From contig CACFYB010000001.1 in assembly GCA_902570425.1 (NCBI GenBank), positions 1 through 64,000 of the forward strand: a stretch of 64,000 nt of DNA, in the 5' to 3' direction. The DNA comes from an uncultured Pelagibacteraceae bacterium (GTDB taxonomy: Bacteria > Pseudomonadota > Alphaproteobacteria > Pelagibacterales > Pelagibacteraceae). The position numbers and the translations under genes are program-made. The notes beneath the pieces were generated by a model. The model searched no databases, had not been told where the DNA came from, and was given only the letters and a program-made list of their open reading frames with translations. Of this stretch, positions 45,100-54,681 are shown in pieces; the stretch's first letter is position 1; each line of letters starts with the position of its first letter.

Positions 45100-46631
45100 T
45101 GTCTAAAATGTCTTGTTTTAGAAAAGACTAATATTGTATTTGTTTCATTAGCAAATTTTATAATTTCTTTATCCCTAATTGATCCAGATGGTTGAATTAC
45201 TGCTGAGACACCTGCCTGGACTAAATTTTCAATACCATCTAAAAAAGGAAAAAAAGCATCTGATGCTGCAACTATCTCTCTTTCATTGTTATTAAATTTA
45301 GACATTTTATTAATGGCAATTTGACAACTATCGAGCCTGCTAGGCTGACCCGATCCGATACCAATAGTACTTTTATTAGAGGCAAGTACGATTGCATTCG
45401 ATTTTACATATCGACAAATATTAAATGCAAATATTAAATCATTTAATTGAGTTCGAGTTGGCTTTTTCTTTGAAACAATTTTAAAATCTTTTTTTGTGAA
45501 TTTTTTTTTATCATCAAATTGTATTAAAAAAGACTCATCCTGTGAGTTTATTTTAAGAATTTCACTCATTTGAAAATTTGATGCATCAATAATTCTTAAA
45601 TTCTTTTTCAACTTTAATAATTGAAGTGCATCATTGTTAAAACCATCAGCAATAATTACTTCAAAAAAAACCTTATTCAGCTCTATAGCGAGAGTTTTAT
45701 CTATTTTGAAATTACAAGAAACAATACCACCAAAAGCACTCACTGGGTCACAAGCTAGAGCAGATTTATAACTTTTTATTTTATTTTTAAGAATTGAAAC
45801 ACCACACGGATTGGCATGTTTTACTATCACTGTTCCTATGCCGTTTGGAAGATTTTTAGAGATTGTTAAGGCTGAGAATATATCATTATAATTGTTATAA
45901 CTTAATTCTTTTCCATGAATTTTATTTATTTTTAAATTTTCTTTAATTGAATAAATTGCACTTTCTTGATGAGGATTTTCTCCATATCTAAGTTTTTCTA
46001 TTAAATTGGCATGAATAACTTTTTTTTTAGGAAAATAATCAGAGGACATTAAATTAAAATAATTTGAAATCACTGAGTCGTAATATGCGGTTTCGCTAAA
46101 AGCTAATCTTGACATTTTTTCTCTAAATTTTAATGATGTTGCTCCTTTATTTCTGTTTATTTGTTCGATAAGTTCTTGATATTGGTTTACTGATGTAATT
46201 ACAGTAACGTCATTATAATTTTTTGCAGCACTCCTCACTAAAGTTGGCCCACCAATATCTATTTTTTCAATAATTTTATTTTGGTTTTTTGTATTTTTCA
46301 AAGTTTTTTCAAACGGATAAAAGTTTACAATTACTAAATCAATATTTTGAAAATTATTTTTTTTTAATTGCTTTAAATGTAATCTATTATTTCTTTTACT
46401 TAAAATTCCAGCATGAATTTTTGGATGTAAAGTTTTGACTCTACCATCGAGAATTTCATCAAACCCTGTAAACTCTGATACCTCAATGCATTTAAATTTA
46501 AGTTTTTTTATAGTCTTAAAAGTACCACCTGAGCTTATCAACTCTATTTTATTTTTAGTCAAAGCCTTTAGTAAAGGTTTTAAATTTGATTTATCTGACA
46601 CAGAAATTAAAGCTGATTTAATTTTTTTCAT
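45096..46631 (-). CDS. purH: PurH, bifunctional AICAR transformylase/IMP cyclohydrolase
   Basis: Last two steps of IMP synthesis. The frame is open to 46652, but ATG 46631 gives MKKIKSALISVSDKSNL and overlaps the upstream stop in TAATG. 511 residues, close to the usual 520. The N-terminal cyclohydrolase (GGTFKTIKKLKF, GRVKTLHPKIHAGIL) is followed by the transformylase (ELSYNNYNDIFSAL, VIVKHANPCGVSIL with the KHxNPCG motif, and IGIGSGQPSRLDS). C-terminal DAFFPFLDGIE and QPSGSIRDKE complete the family pattern. Confidence 0.97.
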   Translation of the reverse strand: MKKIKSALISVSDKSNLKPLLKALTKNKIELISSGGTFKTIKKLKFKCIEVSEFTGFDEILDGRVKTLHPKIHAGILSKRNNRLHLKQLKKNNFQNIDLVIVNFYPFEKTLKNTKNQNKIIEKIDIGGPTLVRSAAKNYNDVTVITSVNQYQELIEQINRNKGATSLKFREKMSRLAFSETAYYDSVISNYFNLMSSDYFPKKKVIHANLIEKLRYGENPHQESAIYSIKENLKINKIHGKELSYNNYNDIFSALTISKNLPNGIGTVIVKHANPCGVSILKNKIKSYKSALACDPVSAFGGIVSCNFKIDKTLAIELNKVFFEVIIADGFNNDALQLLKLKKNLRIIDASNFQMSEILKINSQDESFLIQFDDKKKFTKKDFKIVSKKKPTRTQLNDLIFAFNICRYVKSNAIVLASNKSTIGIGSGQPSRLDSCQIAINKMSKFNNNEREIVAASDAFFPFLDGIENLVQAGVSAVIQPSGSIRDKEIIKFANETNTILVFSKTRHFRH

Positions 46632-48238
46632 TATATCTTTTTTATTTCCCATCTTATATTCTCATTTAGGTTATTCGAAATACCTGAAATAAAAATATTT
46701 TGATTACTAGTATAGAAATTTTTATTACCGAAATATAAACCATTATCAATATTAATATCATGCTTTTCACAAGTAAATTTCCATCCTTGATCATCAAGTT
46801 GAATTAATATTGTTTTATTATCTTGAGTTTTCATTAGTTTAATATTTGGCTCTAAATGAAATCGTATATCAAATTTATAACTATTATTTATTTTTTTTAT
46901 GATTTTATCTACTCCTACAAAAGTATTTTCTTCTGGATAAAATTCAATCTCTCTTTCGTGAATTATATTATACTTTTTTTGATACCCGTCATGAGAAGCA
47001 TCTATCTTCCAATAATTTTTTTCAAATATTGCTTTTTTCTTTAAAATTTTTAAACCTCTATTAATTAAAAAAGAATCATTAACTCTAATAAATCTACATG
47101 AAGAATTATCATCAATTATTAAAGTATTTTGAGTAGCAGTTGATTTTGATAGTAAGTTAAGTTTATGATCTTTTTTTTTATAATAACCGCAATTGCTAAT
47201 TAATTTTTTTCCATCAGATATGATTTCAAAAGATAAAGCTCCGGCCTGATAATCACTCGAAAAACTTGAATTTGGGGATGGACCAACATCCATTGTTAAA
47301 CAAATCTTTTTATTTTTCAGAACAATGTAACCCCCAAAATCTTTATTTTCATTTTTGAATTTATAACCTAATCTTTTAAGGTAATTATCAAAATTTTTGT
47401 TATCCGAATAATTATTCCCGTTGAATAGAATATCAGAATTTATATTCTGCCAAACAAAAGCATAACCTTGTCCAAGGTGGTAAATTGTTTCATCTATATG
47501 TTCAGGAACACTAATTTGAGACTCTTTGAACCATTCTCTAATCAAGATAAAATATTTTAAATAAAAAATTAATTGTTTGATACTCCTTGATTTAGGAAAA
47601 CCAAAATTATCCAATGTATGTTTGGAAATTTTTTTTAGTAAATTTGATCCATAAGGTAAGTATTTCTTATGATCTTGATAACATAATCCGACTAATATAA
47701 TTGATGCACAGCCAATTAGTTTATCGTCAATTATTTTTGATCTATTAACTTCGTTTATTAAATGATTTGTTTGTTTTTGAATTAATATATCAAATTTATT
47801 TTTAAATTCTTCATTGCTATCTTCATAAGTGAGATTATGACAAGATAACCAAGCAATAATTCTCTTAGCTGTTAAATTAAAATTCCAGCTTTTGTCATTA
47901 TATTTATAATTCAGGTTAATCCAACTTTCTATTATCGATTGAGCATTTTTTTTAGAAGATTTAAGATCTAAACTAAAGAACCAAAAAAAATTATTTAAAT
48001 TTTTAAACTCTTTTTGATTAATATTTTTATTATTCCAAATTTTGTCTAAGGAAAAATCTTCAATTTTAAATTTTTTTTTTTGATATTTAATTAAAGATGA
48101 AAGAAGATATGGACTTGGTTTATATATAAAACTATTTTTATCTAATTTGGAAATTTTTTTGTCATAGATGTTTGAGTTTAAGTATATTTTTCTTATTTGA
48201 TTGAAAGTCTTTAAAAAAAATTGATTTATATAAATCAT
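46631..48238 (-). CDS. Heparinase II/III-family protein
   Basis: 535 residues. N-terminal alpha/alpha toroid (WFFSLDLKSSKKNAQSIIES, WNFNLTAKRIIAWLSCHNLT, a helical region to about 290) and a C-terminal beta-sandwich (GGYIVLKNKKICLTMDVGPS, YQAGALSFEIISDGKKLISN, LLSKSTATQNTLIIDDNSS, ENTFVGVDKIIKK). The toroid plus sandwich architecture belongs to Hepar_II_III proteins. In alphaproteobacteria such a protein sits next to purH and is not known to degrade heparin. No signal peptide. Function unknown. The stop overlaps the purH ATG (TAATG). Confidence 0.85.
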   Translation of the reverse strand: MIYINQFFLKTFNQIRKIYLNSNIYDKKISKLDKNSFIYKPSPYLLSSLIKYQKKKFKIEDFSLDKIWNNKNINQKEFKNLNNFFWFFSLDLKSSKKNAQSIIESWINLNYKYNDKSWNFNLTAKRIIAWLSCHNLTYEDSNEEFKNKFDILIQKQTNHLINEVNRSKIIDDKLIGCASIILVGLCYQDHKKYLPYGSNLLKKISKHTLDNFGFPKSRSIKQLIFYLKYFILIREWFKESQISVPEHIDETIYHLGQGYAFVWQNINSDILFNGNNYSDNKNFDNYLKRLGYKFKNENKDFGGYIVLKNKKICLTMDVGPSPNSSFSSDYQAGALSFEIISDGKKLISNCGYYKKKDHKLNLLSKSTATQNTLIIDDNSSCRFIRVNDSFLINRGLKILKKKAIFEKNYWKIDASHDGYQKKYNIIHEREIEFYPEENTFVGVDKIIKKINNSYKFDIRFHLEPNIKLMKTQDNKTILIQLDDQGWKFTCEKHDINIDNGLYFGNKNFYTSNQNIFISGISNNLNENIRWEIKKI

Positions 48239-48242
48239 GAAA

Positions 48243-48902
48243 TTATTTTGATCTTAATAATTCAATATTTTTTTTTATATCTCCATTATTACTTTTAAAA
48301 ATTGTAGTGCCTGAAACAAGAATATTTGCGCCAGCTTCTATTGCTTGCTTAGAATTTTCAAAATTGATCCCTCCATCAATTTCTATATCAAAAATATATT
48401 TCTTTTCTTCTTGAATTTTTTTTAATTTTCTAATTTTTTCTAAAACTTCTGGCATAAATTTTTGGCCTCCAAATCCAGGATTGACACTCATAATTAGAAC
48501 TAAATCTATATTTTTTAAATGATCTACAATAGTATTAATATCAGTTTCAGGATTAAGCGACAAACCAGCTTTTTTGTTTAAATCTTTAATTTTGAGAATT
48601 GAAGATTCTAAATTTTCTGTAGCTTCAGGGTGAATTGTGATGATATCTGCACCTGCATTTGAATAGGCTTCAATATATTTATGAACAGGTGAAATCATTA
48701 AGTGTACGTCAAACATTATTGAAGAATATTTTCTTAGTGTTTTAATTACAGGTGGACCAATAGTTAAGTTTGGGACAAAGTGGCCATCCATTACATCGAC
48801 ATGTATCATGTCTGCCCCAGCTTCTTCTAATCTTTTTATTTCATTGCCTAATTGACTAAAATCAGCTGATAAAATCGATGGAGAAATTTTTATTTTTTTC
48901 AT
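48243..48902 (-). CDS. rpe: Ribulose-phosphate 3-epimerase
   Basis: Pentose phosphate pathway enzyme interconverting ribulose-5-P and xylulose-5-P. 219 residues, TIM barrel. SPSILSADFSQLGNEIKRLE, MIHVDVMDGHFVPNLTIGPP and FDVHLMI hold the metal-binding His/Asp residues. LIMSVNPGFGGQKFMPEVLE and IEIDGGINFENSKQAIEAGA follow. Four bases before the heparinase-like gene on the same strand. Confidence 0.98.
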   Translation of the reverse strand: MKKIKISPSILSADFSQLGNEIKRLEEAGADMIHVDVMDGHFVPNLTIGPPVIKTLRKYSSIMFDVHLMISPVHKYIEAYSNAGADIITIHPEATENLESSILKIKDLNKKAGLSLNPETDINTIVDHLKNIDLVLIMSVNPGFGGQKFMPEVLEKIRKLKKIQEEKKYIFDIEIDGGINFENSKQAIEAGANILVSGTTIFKSNNGDIKKNIELLRSK

Positions 48903-48942
48903 TAATGATCTTATTTACTAGTATCAAATTTTAAAATTTAAT

Positions 48943-49287
48943 TTAATTAAAAAATTGATAAATTTGTCTTGAAATTTCACTTTCCAATGGAAACGACAAC
49001 ATACCCATTACCGAATATCCCAAAATCCATGGCATTAAGTAAAATCTAATCATAAAAAAAAACCATGCAACATATAAAGGAACCAAAGGACCAATGATAA
49101 ATGACGGTGTAATTGGTTTGAAAATAACTATTAATGGATTTGTAAATTTTACAAAAACTCTCATAAAAAAAAATTGTGAGTCCTCACGTTGAAAAATATT
49201 CATCGCCACTCTACCTATTAGTGTCCACATAATTACTCCAAGAATATAATCAATTATATAAACTATAGGATGAAAATTAGCAGACAT
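48943..49287 (-). CDS. Small membrane protein, possibly YggT-related
   Basis: 114 residues with two or three hydrophobic helices: VYIIDYILGVIMWTLIGRVAM, then after a polar FQREDSQFFF a segment FTNPLIVIFKPITPSFIIG and PLVPLYVAWFFFMIRFYLMP. The helix-turn with FTNPLI and PITP resembles YggT proteins, compared with the better YggT match at 58510. The relation is a guess from pattern. It ends 40 bases before the rpe start and follows the symporter terminator on the same strand. Function unknown. Confidence 0.6.
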   Translation of the reverse strand: MSANFHPIVYIIDYILGVIMWTLIGRVAMNIFQREDSQFFFMRVFVKFTNPLIVIFKPITPSFIIGPLVPLYVAWFFFMIRFYLMPWILGYSVMGMLSFPLESEISRQIYQFFN

Positions 49288-49319
49288 TCAAAATTTATAT
49301 TGGAAAAGTTATTAAAAGA

Positions 49320-49350
49320 AAAGGGGCGAAATTAATCGCCCCTTTATGAA
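49320..49350 (-). terminator. Intrinsic terminator of the symporter operon
   Basis: On the minus strand: AAAGGGGCGA (49345-49336), a six-base loop, TCGCCCCTTT (49329-49320) and then a T-rich tail. The ten-base-pair stem is GC-rich in otherwise AT-rich DNA. It lies 5-35 bases after the symporter stop at 49355. Confidence 0.9.
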
Positions 49351-49354
49351 TTAT

Positions 49355-51169
49355 TTAGTGTTGTTTTCCAAGGATCGATTTACCAGATGGTACACGAACC
49401 TCATCAACCATTTTTTGCGTTGCAGCATTAGGTTCTGCAGTAATCAAACTTACCACAACCATAGCTACTAAGCTGACAGCTGAACCAAAGATACCAAACG
49501 TTAACTGAGTAATACCTAAGAATCCACTTCCACCGCTTCTTACCCAAATTAAGTAACCAGCACCAGAAATTAATCCCAAAGCCATACCAGCTATAGCACC
49601 TTCTTTGTTAGCCCTCTTCCACCATACACCAAGTACAAGTGGGAAGAATAAACCAGACATCGCAAAGTCAAAAGCCCAAATAACCGAACCTAAGATACCT
49701 TGGATCTCCATCGCCGCAATAGTTGCTCCAGCAAAACCAATTACTACAAGTAATACCCTTGCAACAACTAGTCGTTTTGCAGTTTCAGCTTTTGGATCAA
49801 TGATCTTATAATATAAGTCATGAGATAAAGCGTTTGCAATCGCTAGAATTAAACCATCAGCTGTTGACATGGCAGCAGCCATACCTCCAGCAGCAACCAG
49901 ACCTGAAATTACGTATGGTAATCCAGCTATTTCTGGAGTTGCTAATACAACGGCCTTACCACCCATGAAGAACTCATTTAATTCAACAGTTCCATTTCCG
50001 TTAAAGTCGCTGATAAACATTAGGTTTGCTTGATTCCAGTTTTGGTACCAATCTATCGCTTGAACTTCTGCTACTGATTTACCAATAATACCTGTTGATA
50101 ATGTTGGGTCCATCAATGACAACTTAGACAGTGTCGCTAACATTGGAGCAGAAGAATAAAGTAGGAAGATAAAGAATAAAGACCAACCTACTGATTTTCT
50201 AGCTGCTTTTACACTTGGAGTAGTGAAATACCTCATCATCACGTGCGGTAACGAAGCTGTTCCCATCATCATCGCTAGTGCTAATGAAATAAATGCCCAA
50301 GGTGTAGCGTTTACCGCTGAGTGAGCTTTAGTTATTCCAGCTAAGCCTTTAGGTACTTCCTTTAGATTTTCAGCTGAGTTTTTTACAAAACCAAACTGAG
50401 CTTCTAATTCAGCAATTCTAGAAACTTCATCAGCTAACATAAAGTGTGGGAAGAAACCCGCACCAATTTTGTTACTGATCCAGAATACTGGAAGTAAATA
50501 AGCTATAATTAGAACGATATATTGTGCTACCTGTGTCCAAGTTACTCCTCTCATACCACCTAACATTGAACATAATAAAATACTTATTAGTCCAACATAA
50601 ACTGCGTATTGGAATGGAATATCAAGAGCAACAGATGCAATAGTTCCTGTAGCGTTAATCTGTGCAGTCACATAAGTAAATGAAGCAACAGTTAAAACTA
50701 TTACTGCCATTAACCTAGATAAATTACCACCGTATCTTGTACCAATAAAATCTGGAACTGTGTAACAACCAAATTTTCTTAAGTATGGTGCTAATAAAGA
50801 TGCAACTAATACATATCCACCAGTCCAACCTACAAGTAGTGCCATATAACCGTAACCTTTAAAGTAAATACCACCTGCCATCGCAACAAACGACGCACCA
50901 GACATCCAGTCTGCTGCAGTCGCCATTCCGTTGAACACGGTAGGTACTTGTCTTCCAGCTACGTAATACGCATCTGCTTGAGCTGTACGTGATAGATATC
51001 CAATTATCGCGTAGATGGCTACTGTAAAGGCTACGAAACAAATTCCGATAGCTTTAGCTGACATACCCATCTGCTCAGCAATTGCCATAATAATTATGAA
51101 AGCTAAAAATCCACCAGTATAGATTCCATAAACTTTAGGCAAATTGTCTATAAAATTACCTTTTATCAT
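49355..51169 (-). CDS. Sodium:solute symporter, large subunit (VC_2705/ActP-like)
   Basis: 604 residues with about 13 membrane helices. AIGICFVAFTVAIYAIIGYL, DAYYVAGRQVPTVFNGMATA and ADWMSGASFVAMAGGIYFKG are SSS-family blocks. PEIAGLPYVISGLVAAGGMA and AAMSTADGLILAIANALSHD identify the two-part VC_2705-type symporters. A periplasmic loop contains DFNGNGTVELNE at residues 388-399, which fits the EF-hand consensus exactly. AGGAG lies 7 bases before the ATG. Its start overlaps the DUF4212 stop in TAATG. Less A/T-biased codons suggest high expression. With acs nearby, acetate or a short-chain acid is the likely substrate (inference). Confidence 0.92.
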   Translation of the reverse strand: MIKGNFIDNLPKVYGIYTGGFLAFIIIMAIAEQMGMSAKAIGICFVAFTVAIYAIIGYLSRTAQADAYYVAGRQVPTVFNGMATAADWMSGASFVAMAGGIYFKGYGYMALLVGWTGGYVLVASLLAPYLRKFGCYTVPDFIGTRYGGNLSRLMAVIVLTVASFTYVTAQINATGTIASVALDIPFQYAVYVGLISILLCSMLGGMRGVTWTQVAQYIVLIIAYLLPVFWISNKIGAGFFPHFMLADEVSRIAELEAQFGFVKNSAENLKEVPKGLAGITKAHSAVNATPWAFISLALAMMMGTASLPHVMMRYFTTPSVKAARKSVGWSLFFIFLLYSSAPMLATLSKLSLMDPTLSTGIIGKSVAEVQAIDWYQNWNQANLMFISDFNGNGTVELNEFFMGGKAVVLATPEIAGLPYVISGLVAAGGMAAAMSTADGLILAIANALSHDLYYKIIDPKAETAKRLVVARVLLVVIGFAGATIAAMEIQGILGSVIWAFDFAMSGLFFPLVLGVWWKRANKEGAIAGMALGLISGAGYLIWVRSGGSGFLGITQLTFGIFGSAVSLVAMVVVSLITAEPNAATQKMVDEVRVPSGKSILGKQH

Positions 51170-51429
51170 TAATCGTCTCCTCTCTCACTGAAGCCGAACT
51201 CTTCGTCAATTTTTTCTTGTCTATTCGCAAACCAGAAAATTAAGATTACGAAAATTCCAAGAGAACCTTGACAAGTGAACCAATAAGTTAACGGGTAACC
51301 AAATGGACCTGTTACTTCGTTCATTTCTGCTCCAAAAAGGAAGATGCCAATTGAGAATACAAACCAAATTGCCAATGTTACCATTAACAATCCCCTGGTT
51401 TTTTCCCAGTGTTGTGCTTGTTTTGACAT
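51169..51429 (-). CDS. DUF4212 small subunit of the sodium:solute symporter
   Basis: 86 residues with two membrane helices (LLMVTLAIWFVFSIGIFLFG and YWFTCQGSLGIFVILIFWFA), HWEKTRGL at the start, FGYPLTYWF between helices and a charged tail RQEKIDEEFGF. This is the small partner of VC_2705-type symporters. GAGAGG lies 8 bases before the ATG. TAATG coupling with the large subunit fits fixed stoichiometry. First gene of the leftward unit; upstream 107 bases are shared with a divergent gene. Confidence 0.95.
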   Translation of the reverse strand: MSKQAQHWEKTRGLLMVTLAIWFVFSIGIFLFGAEMNEVTGPFGYPLTYWFTCQGSLGIFVILIFWFANRQEKIDEEFGFSERGDD

Positions 51430-51536
51430 TATATACCTCTCTCTTTTAGTTATAACTGGGCAAAACCATAACCATTATGAAATAGATTTAAAGTGTTAAA
51501 ATTGTTCATATTAAGCGATTTTTTGGGGTATAAATA

Positions 51537-52178
51537 GTGAAAATACCATATTTTATGGCAAAATATAAATTATCGTGGAAAGACCTAACTTGGAACGATT
51601 TCAAGATTTATCTTTTTGCTTTGTTTAAAGCATTTCTTCCTAAGAAGAAAATTAAAAATTTAGACGATCTAGAATATTTTATTCAAGCAAGATCAGCTTG
51701 GGTTTCTCAAGTAACCTTATATGGATATTTGAAAACTAGAATGGGCACAAGATATGTTCTTCATTTTGAAAATGATGAATTTATGTCCTCAGTCAATTTG
51801 GCTAAATGGAATATTTACGCAGTAGCTTTGCAAGACCTTACTTTTTTTACGTTTTCGTATTTAAAAGCAAATTTTAATTTTGATAAAGTTGATTCTGCAA
51901 ATGAAATCTTTTTAAAAATTCTTGATGATGAAATTTCAAATAAAATGCCTTTAGATATTATTCAGGAGGCTAAAAAAAATTTCGCAGAAAGATTTCAAAA
52001 TATAAATTGGGACAATTATTATAATGATTTGCCATTTAATCCAAGTGCACTTGCTCTTTACAAATGGGCACCAATAGCTGAAGATTTAAAAAACCTTGAT
52101 CGTAAAATAGTTCTTAACTCAGTGATTTTAAAATGGGACATTGTTAGAAAAGAATTTAGAGAAAGAATTAATTTCTAA
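51537..52178 (+). CDS. Conserved protein of unknown function beside the symporter
   Basis: 213 residues from GTG. No motif I recognise. It is helical by appearance, with a basic N-terminal part (KFSWKDLTW-like [33 protein letters not shown]) and an aromatic-rich centre ([39 protein letters not shown]). A later [20 protein letters not shown] stretch holds a conserved-looking NPSALALY. No signal peptide, no membrane helix. Divergent from the symporter pair and convergent with acs with a 4-base overlap, so a role in the same transport or metabolism is possible only by position. Confidence 0.75.
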   Translation: MKIPYFMAKYKLSWKDLTWNDFKIYLFALFKAFLPKKKIKNLDDLEYFIQARSAWVSQVTLYGYLKTRMGTRYVLHFENDEFMSSVNLAKWNIYAVALQDLTFFTFSYLKANFNFDKVDSANEIFLKILDDEISNKMPLDIIQEAKKNFAERFQNINWDNYYNDLPFNPSALALYKWAPIAEDLKNLDRKIVLNSVILKWDIVRKEFRERINF

Positions 52179-54250
52179 TTATTTTTCCTATTATCAACTA
52201 AACTTTTTACCACACTTGGATCTGCTAAGGTAGTTGTGTCTCCTAATTGATTATGTTCATTGGCTGCAATTTTTCTTAAGATTCTTCTCATAATTTTTCC
52301 TGATCTTGTTTTTGGTAAGCCAGGTGTAAAATGAATTAAATCTGGTGTAGCCAAAGGACCGATTTGTTTTCTTACCCATAGTTTTAACTCTCTCTCAAGA
52401 TCTCCTGTTTCTGACTCTCCGGCATTGAGTGTCACATAACAATATAATCCATTACCTTTAATATCGTGTGGATATCCAACAACTGCTGCCTCAGCTACTT
52501 TTGGATGTGCAACAAATGCACTTTCAATTTCAGCTGTACCTAGGTTGTGTCCTGAAACGATTATTACATCGTCAACTCTTCCTGTAATCCAATAATAACC
52601 ATCTTTATCCCGTCTACATCCATCACCAGTAAAATATTTTCCATCGAATTGAGAAAAATAAGTATCAATAAATCTTTGATGATTACCATAAACTGTTCTC
52701 ATTTGTCCTGGCCATGATTGTGAAATACATAATCTTCCTTCGCCAGCACCTTTTATTTCTTTCCCATTCTTATCTACAAGACAAGGTTTAATTCCAAAAA
52801 ATGGTTTTGTTGCAGAACCTGGCTTTAAGGGAATTGCACCAGTTTGAGGTGCAATCAAAATTCCACCAGTTTCAGTTTGCCACCAGGTGTCAACAATTGG
52901 ACATTTAGAATTTCCTACAGTTTTGTAATACCACATCCATGCCTCTGGGTTTATGGGTTCACCGACTGTGCCTAATAATTTTAGAGATTTTCTTGATGTT
53001 TTATTTACAGGTTCATCTCCCTCTCTCATCAAAGCTCTTATTGCTGTAGGAGCTGTATAGAATGTATTAACTTTAAACTTATCCACAATTTGCCACCATC
53101 TTGAGCTATCAGGGTAATTAGGTACACCTTCAAACATAATCGTCGTAGCACCGTTAGAAAGTGGTCCATAAATAATATAACTGTGGCCAGTAACCCATCC
53201 AATATCAGCTGTGCACCAATAAATATCTTTTGGTTTATAATTGAAAATGTATTGGTGAGTCATGGATGTATAAACCATGTAACCACCTGTCGTGTGCAAA
53301 ACACCTTTAGGCTTTCCGGTAGAACCTGAAGTGTAAAGAATGAAAAGTGGATCCTCAGCATTCATTTCTTCTGGTTCACAATGATTTGGTACATCTTTAA
53401 TTAATTCATGGTACCAAACATCTCTTTCGTTATTCCAAAAAACATAATTACCAGTTCTTTTTACAACGATGCATTTTTTAACATTTGGGCAACTAGTTAA
53501 AGCCTCATCAGTAGTTGCTTTCAGAGGAATAGTTTTTCCTCCCCTGACACCCTCGTCAGCAGTAATTATATATTCAGACTCGCAATCATTAACTCGACCA
53601 GATATAGACTCTGCGGAAAAACCACCAAAAATTATAGAATGAATTGCTCCAATTCTCGCACAAGCTAACATTAGTATGGCTAATTCTGGTATCATCGTTA
53701 AATAAATCGTTACCCGATCACCTTTTTTGATTCCAATTTTTTTAAGCCCATTAGCTGCCTTAGAAACTTTTTGGTGTAACTGTTTGTAAGATATTTTTTG
53801 AGTGTCTTTTGGATCATCTCCAACCCAAATAATTGCCGTTTTATCTTTTTTATCTTTTAAGTGCCGATCTATACAGTTTGCCGATGCGTTTAATGATCCG
53901 TCTTCAAACCATTTAATTCTAACTTCATCTTTACTATACTTCACATCTTTAATTTTTTTATAAGGTTTGATCCAAGTAATCCTTTTTCCTTCTTTTTTCC
54001 AAAACGTATTATTATTTTTTATAGATTCATTGTATTTAGTCAGATATTGAGATTTATTGGTTAGACTGTTTTTAATCCACTCTTGTTTTGTTTTAAATAT
54101 TAATTCAGAGGAAGAATTTTTTTGATCTTTTTTATTTACAATCTTTTTTTTAAATATTTTTCTTTTTTTTGTATTTTTTCTCTTAATTTTTGTCCTTCTT
54201 TTTTTAGCAGATCTTTTTTTTGATCTAGATTTTTTCTTTTTTTTTAGCAT
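52175..54250 (-). CDS. acs: Acetyl-CoA synthetase with basic N-terminal extension
   Basis: Activates acetate to acetyl-CoA via acetyl-adenylate. 691 residues; about 40 more than typical Acs. Residues 1-45 are almost only Lys/Arg/Ser/Thr, unlike any Acs domain. The remainder is standard: [40 protein letters not shown] (AMP-binding P-loop), [31 protein letters not shown] and [19 protein letters not shown]. Lys652 in the last motif corresponds to the acetylation-regulated lysine (Lys609 in Salmonella). Only Met1 is available as a start before residue 160 or so. It pairs in function with the symporter upstream. Confidence 0.95.
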   Translation of the reverse strand: MLKKKKKSRSKKRSAKKRRTKIKRKNTKKRKIFKKKIVNKKDQKNSSSELIFKTKQEWIKNSLTNKSQYLTKYNESIKNNNTFWKKEGKRITWIKPYKKIKDVKYSKDEVRIKWFEDGSLNASANCIDRHLKDKKDKTAIIWVGDDPKDTQKISYKQLHQKVSKAANGLKKIGIKKGDRVTIYLTMIPELAILMLACARIGAIHSIIFGGFSAESISGRVNDCESEYIITADEGVRGGKTIPLKATTDEALTSCPNVKKCIVVKRTGNYVFWNNERDVWYHELIKDVPNHCEPEEMNAEDPLFILYTSGSTGKPKGVLHTTGGYMVYTSMTHQYIFNYKPKDIYWCTADIGWVTGHSYIIYGPLSNGATTIMFEGVPNYPDSSRWWQIVDKFKVNTFYTAPTAIRALMREGDEPVNKTSRKSLKLLGTVGEPINPEAWMWYYKTVGNSKCPIVDTWWQTETGGILIAPQTGAIPLKPGSATKPFFGIKPCLVDKNGKEIKGAGEGRLCISQSWPGQMRTVYGNHQRFIDTYFSQFDGKYFTGDGCRRDKDGYYWITGRVDDVIIVSGHNLGTAEIESAFVAHPKVAEAAVVGYPHDIKGNGLYCYVTLNAGESETGDLERELKLWVRKQIGPLATPDLIHFTPGLPKTRSGKIMRRILRKIAANEHNQLGDTTTLADPSVVKSLVDNRKNN

Positions 54251-54261
54251 AAAAATTATTT

Positions 54262-54681
54262 TTAAATCTTACCCATCTTATTTAAAATTTTCCAGCTTTT
54301 AAGGTCTATAGACATCACAGATAATCTGCTTTGTTTAATTAATGATAAATGGCTCAATTCCTTAATTTTTTTAATGTTTTCAAGTGTAATAGGTCTATGA
54401 AACTTACTAATAAATTTTACCGTGACAGCTACAAACCGACCAGATTGGTCAGTTTTATCCATATAAGCTTCCTTAATAACCTCAACAATTCCAACTATCT
54501 CTTTACCAATGTTTGAGTGATAAAAAAAACATTGATCACCTTTCCTCATTGCTTTTAAATTTTTTGCAGCTTGATAATTTCTTACTCCATCCCAGGCAGC
54601 TCCTTTATTTCCAGCTTTTTTTTGTTGCTCAATAGACCAAACATCAGGCTCAGATTTTAATAACCAATAATTTTTACTCAT
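54262..54681 (-). CDS. EVE-domain protein
   Basis: 139 residues. [18 protein letters not shown] is the EVE opening, then [20 protein letters not shown] and [19 protein letters not shown]. The fold is a PUA-like pocket that recognises modified bases; family member thymocyte nuclear protein 1 binds modified cytosine. Role in bacteria is not established. 4-base overlap with upstream tsaD indicates coupling, a common alphaproteobacterial arrangement. Confidence 0.93.
   Translation of the reverse strand: MSKNYWLLKSEPDVWSIEQQKKAGNKGAAWDGVRNYQAAKNLKAMRKGDQCFFYHSNIGKEIVGIVEVIKEAYMDKTDQSGRFVAVTVKFISKFHRPITLENIKKIKELSHLSLIKQSRLSVMSIDLKSWKILNKMGKI

Noticed and set aside
46632-46652. Longer purH start at 46652 (MGNKKDIMKK)
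   Set aside because: It would overlap the heparinase-like gene by 22 bases; ATG 46631 overlaps by one base (TAATG) and matches the family N-terminus.
49288-49355. Hairpin at 49320 as a terminator for the rightward strand
   Set aside because: No gene runs rightward into it; the T-rich tail is on the minus strand, so only the leftward symporter unit is served.
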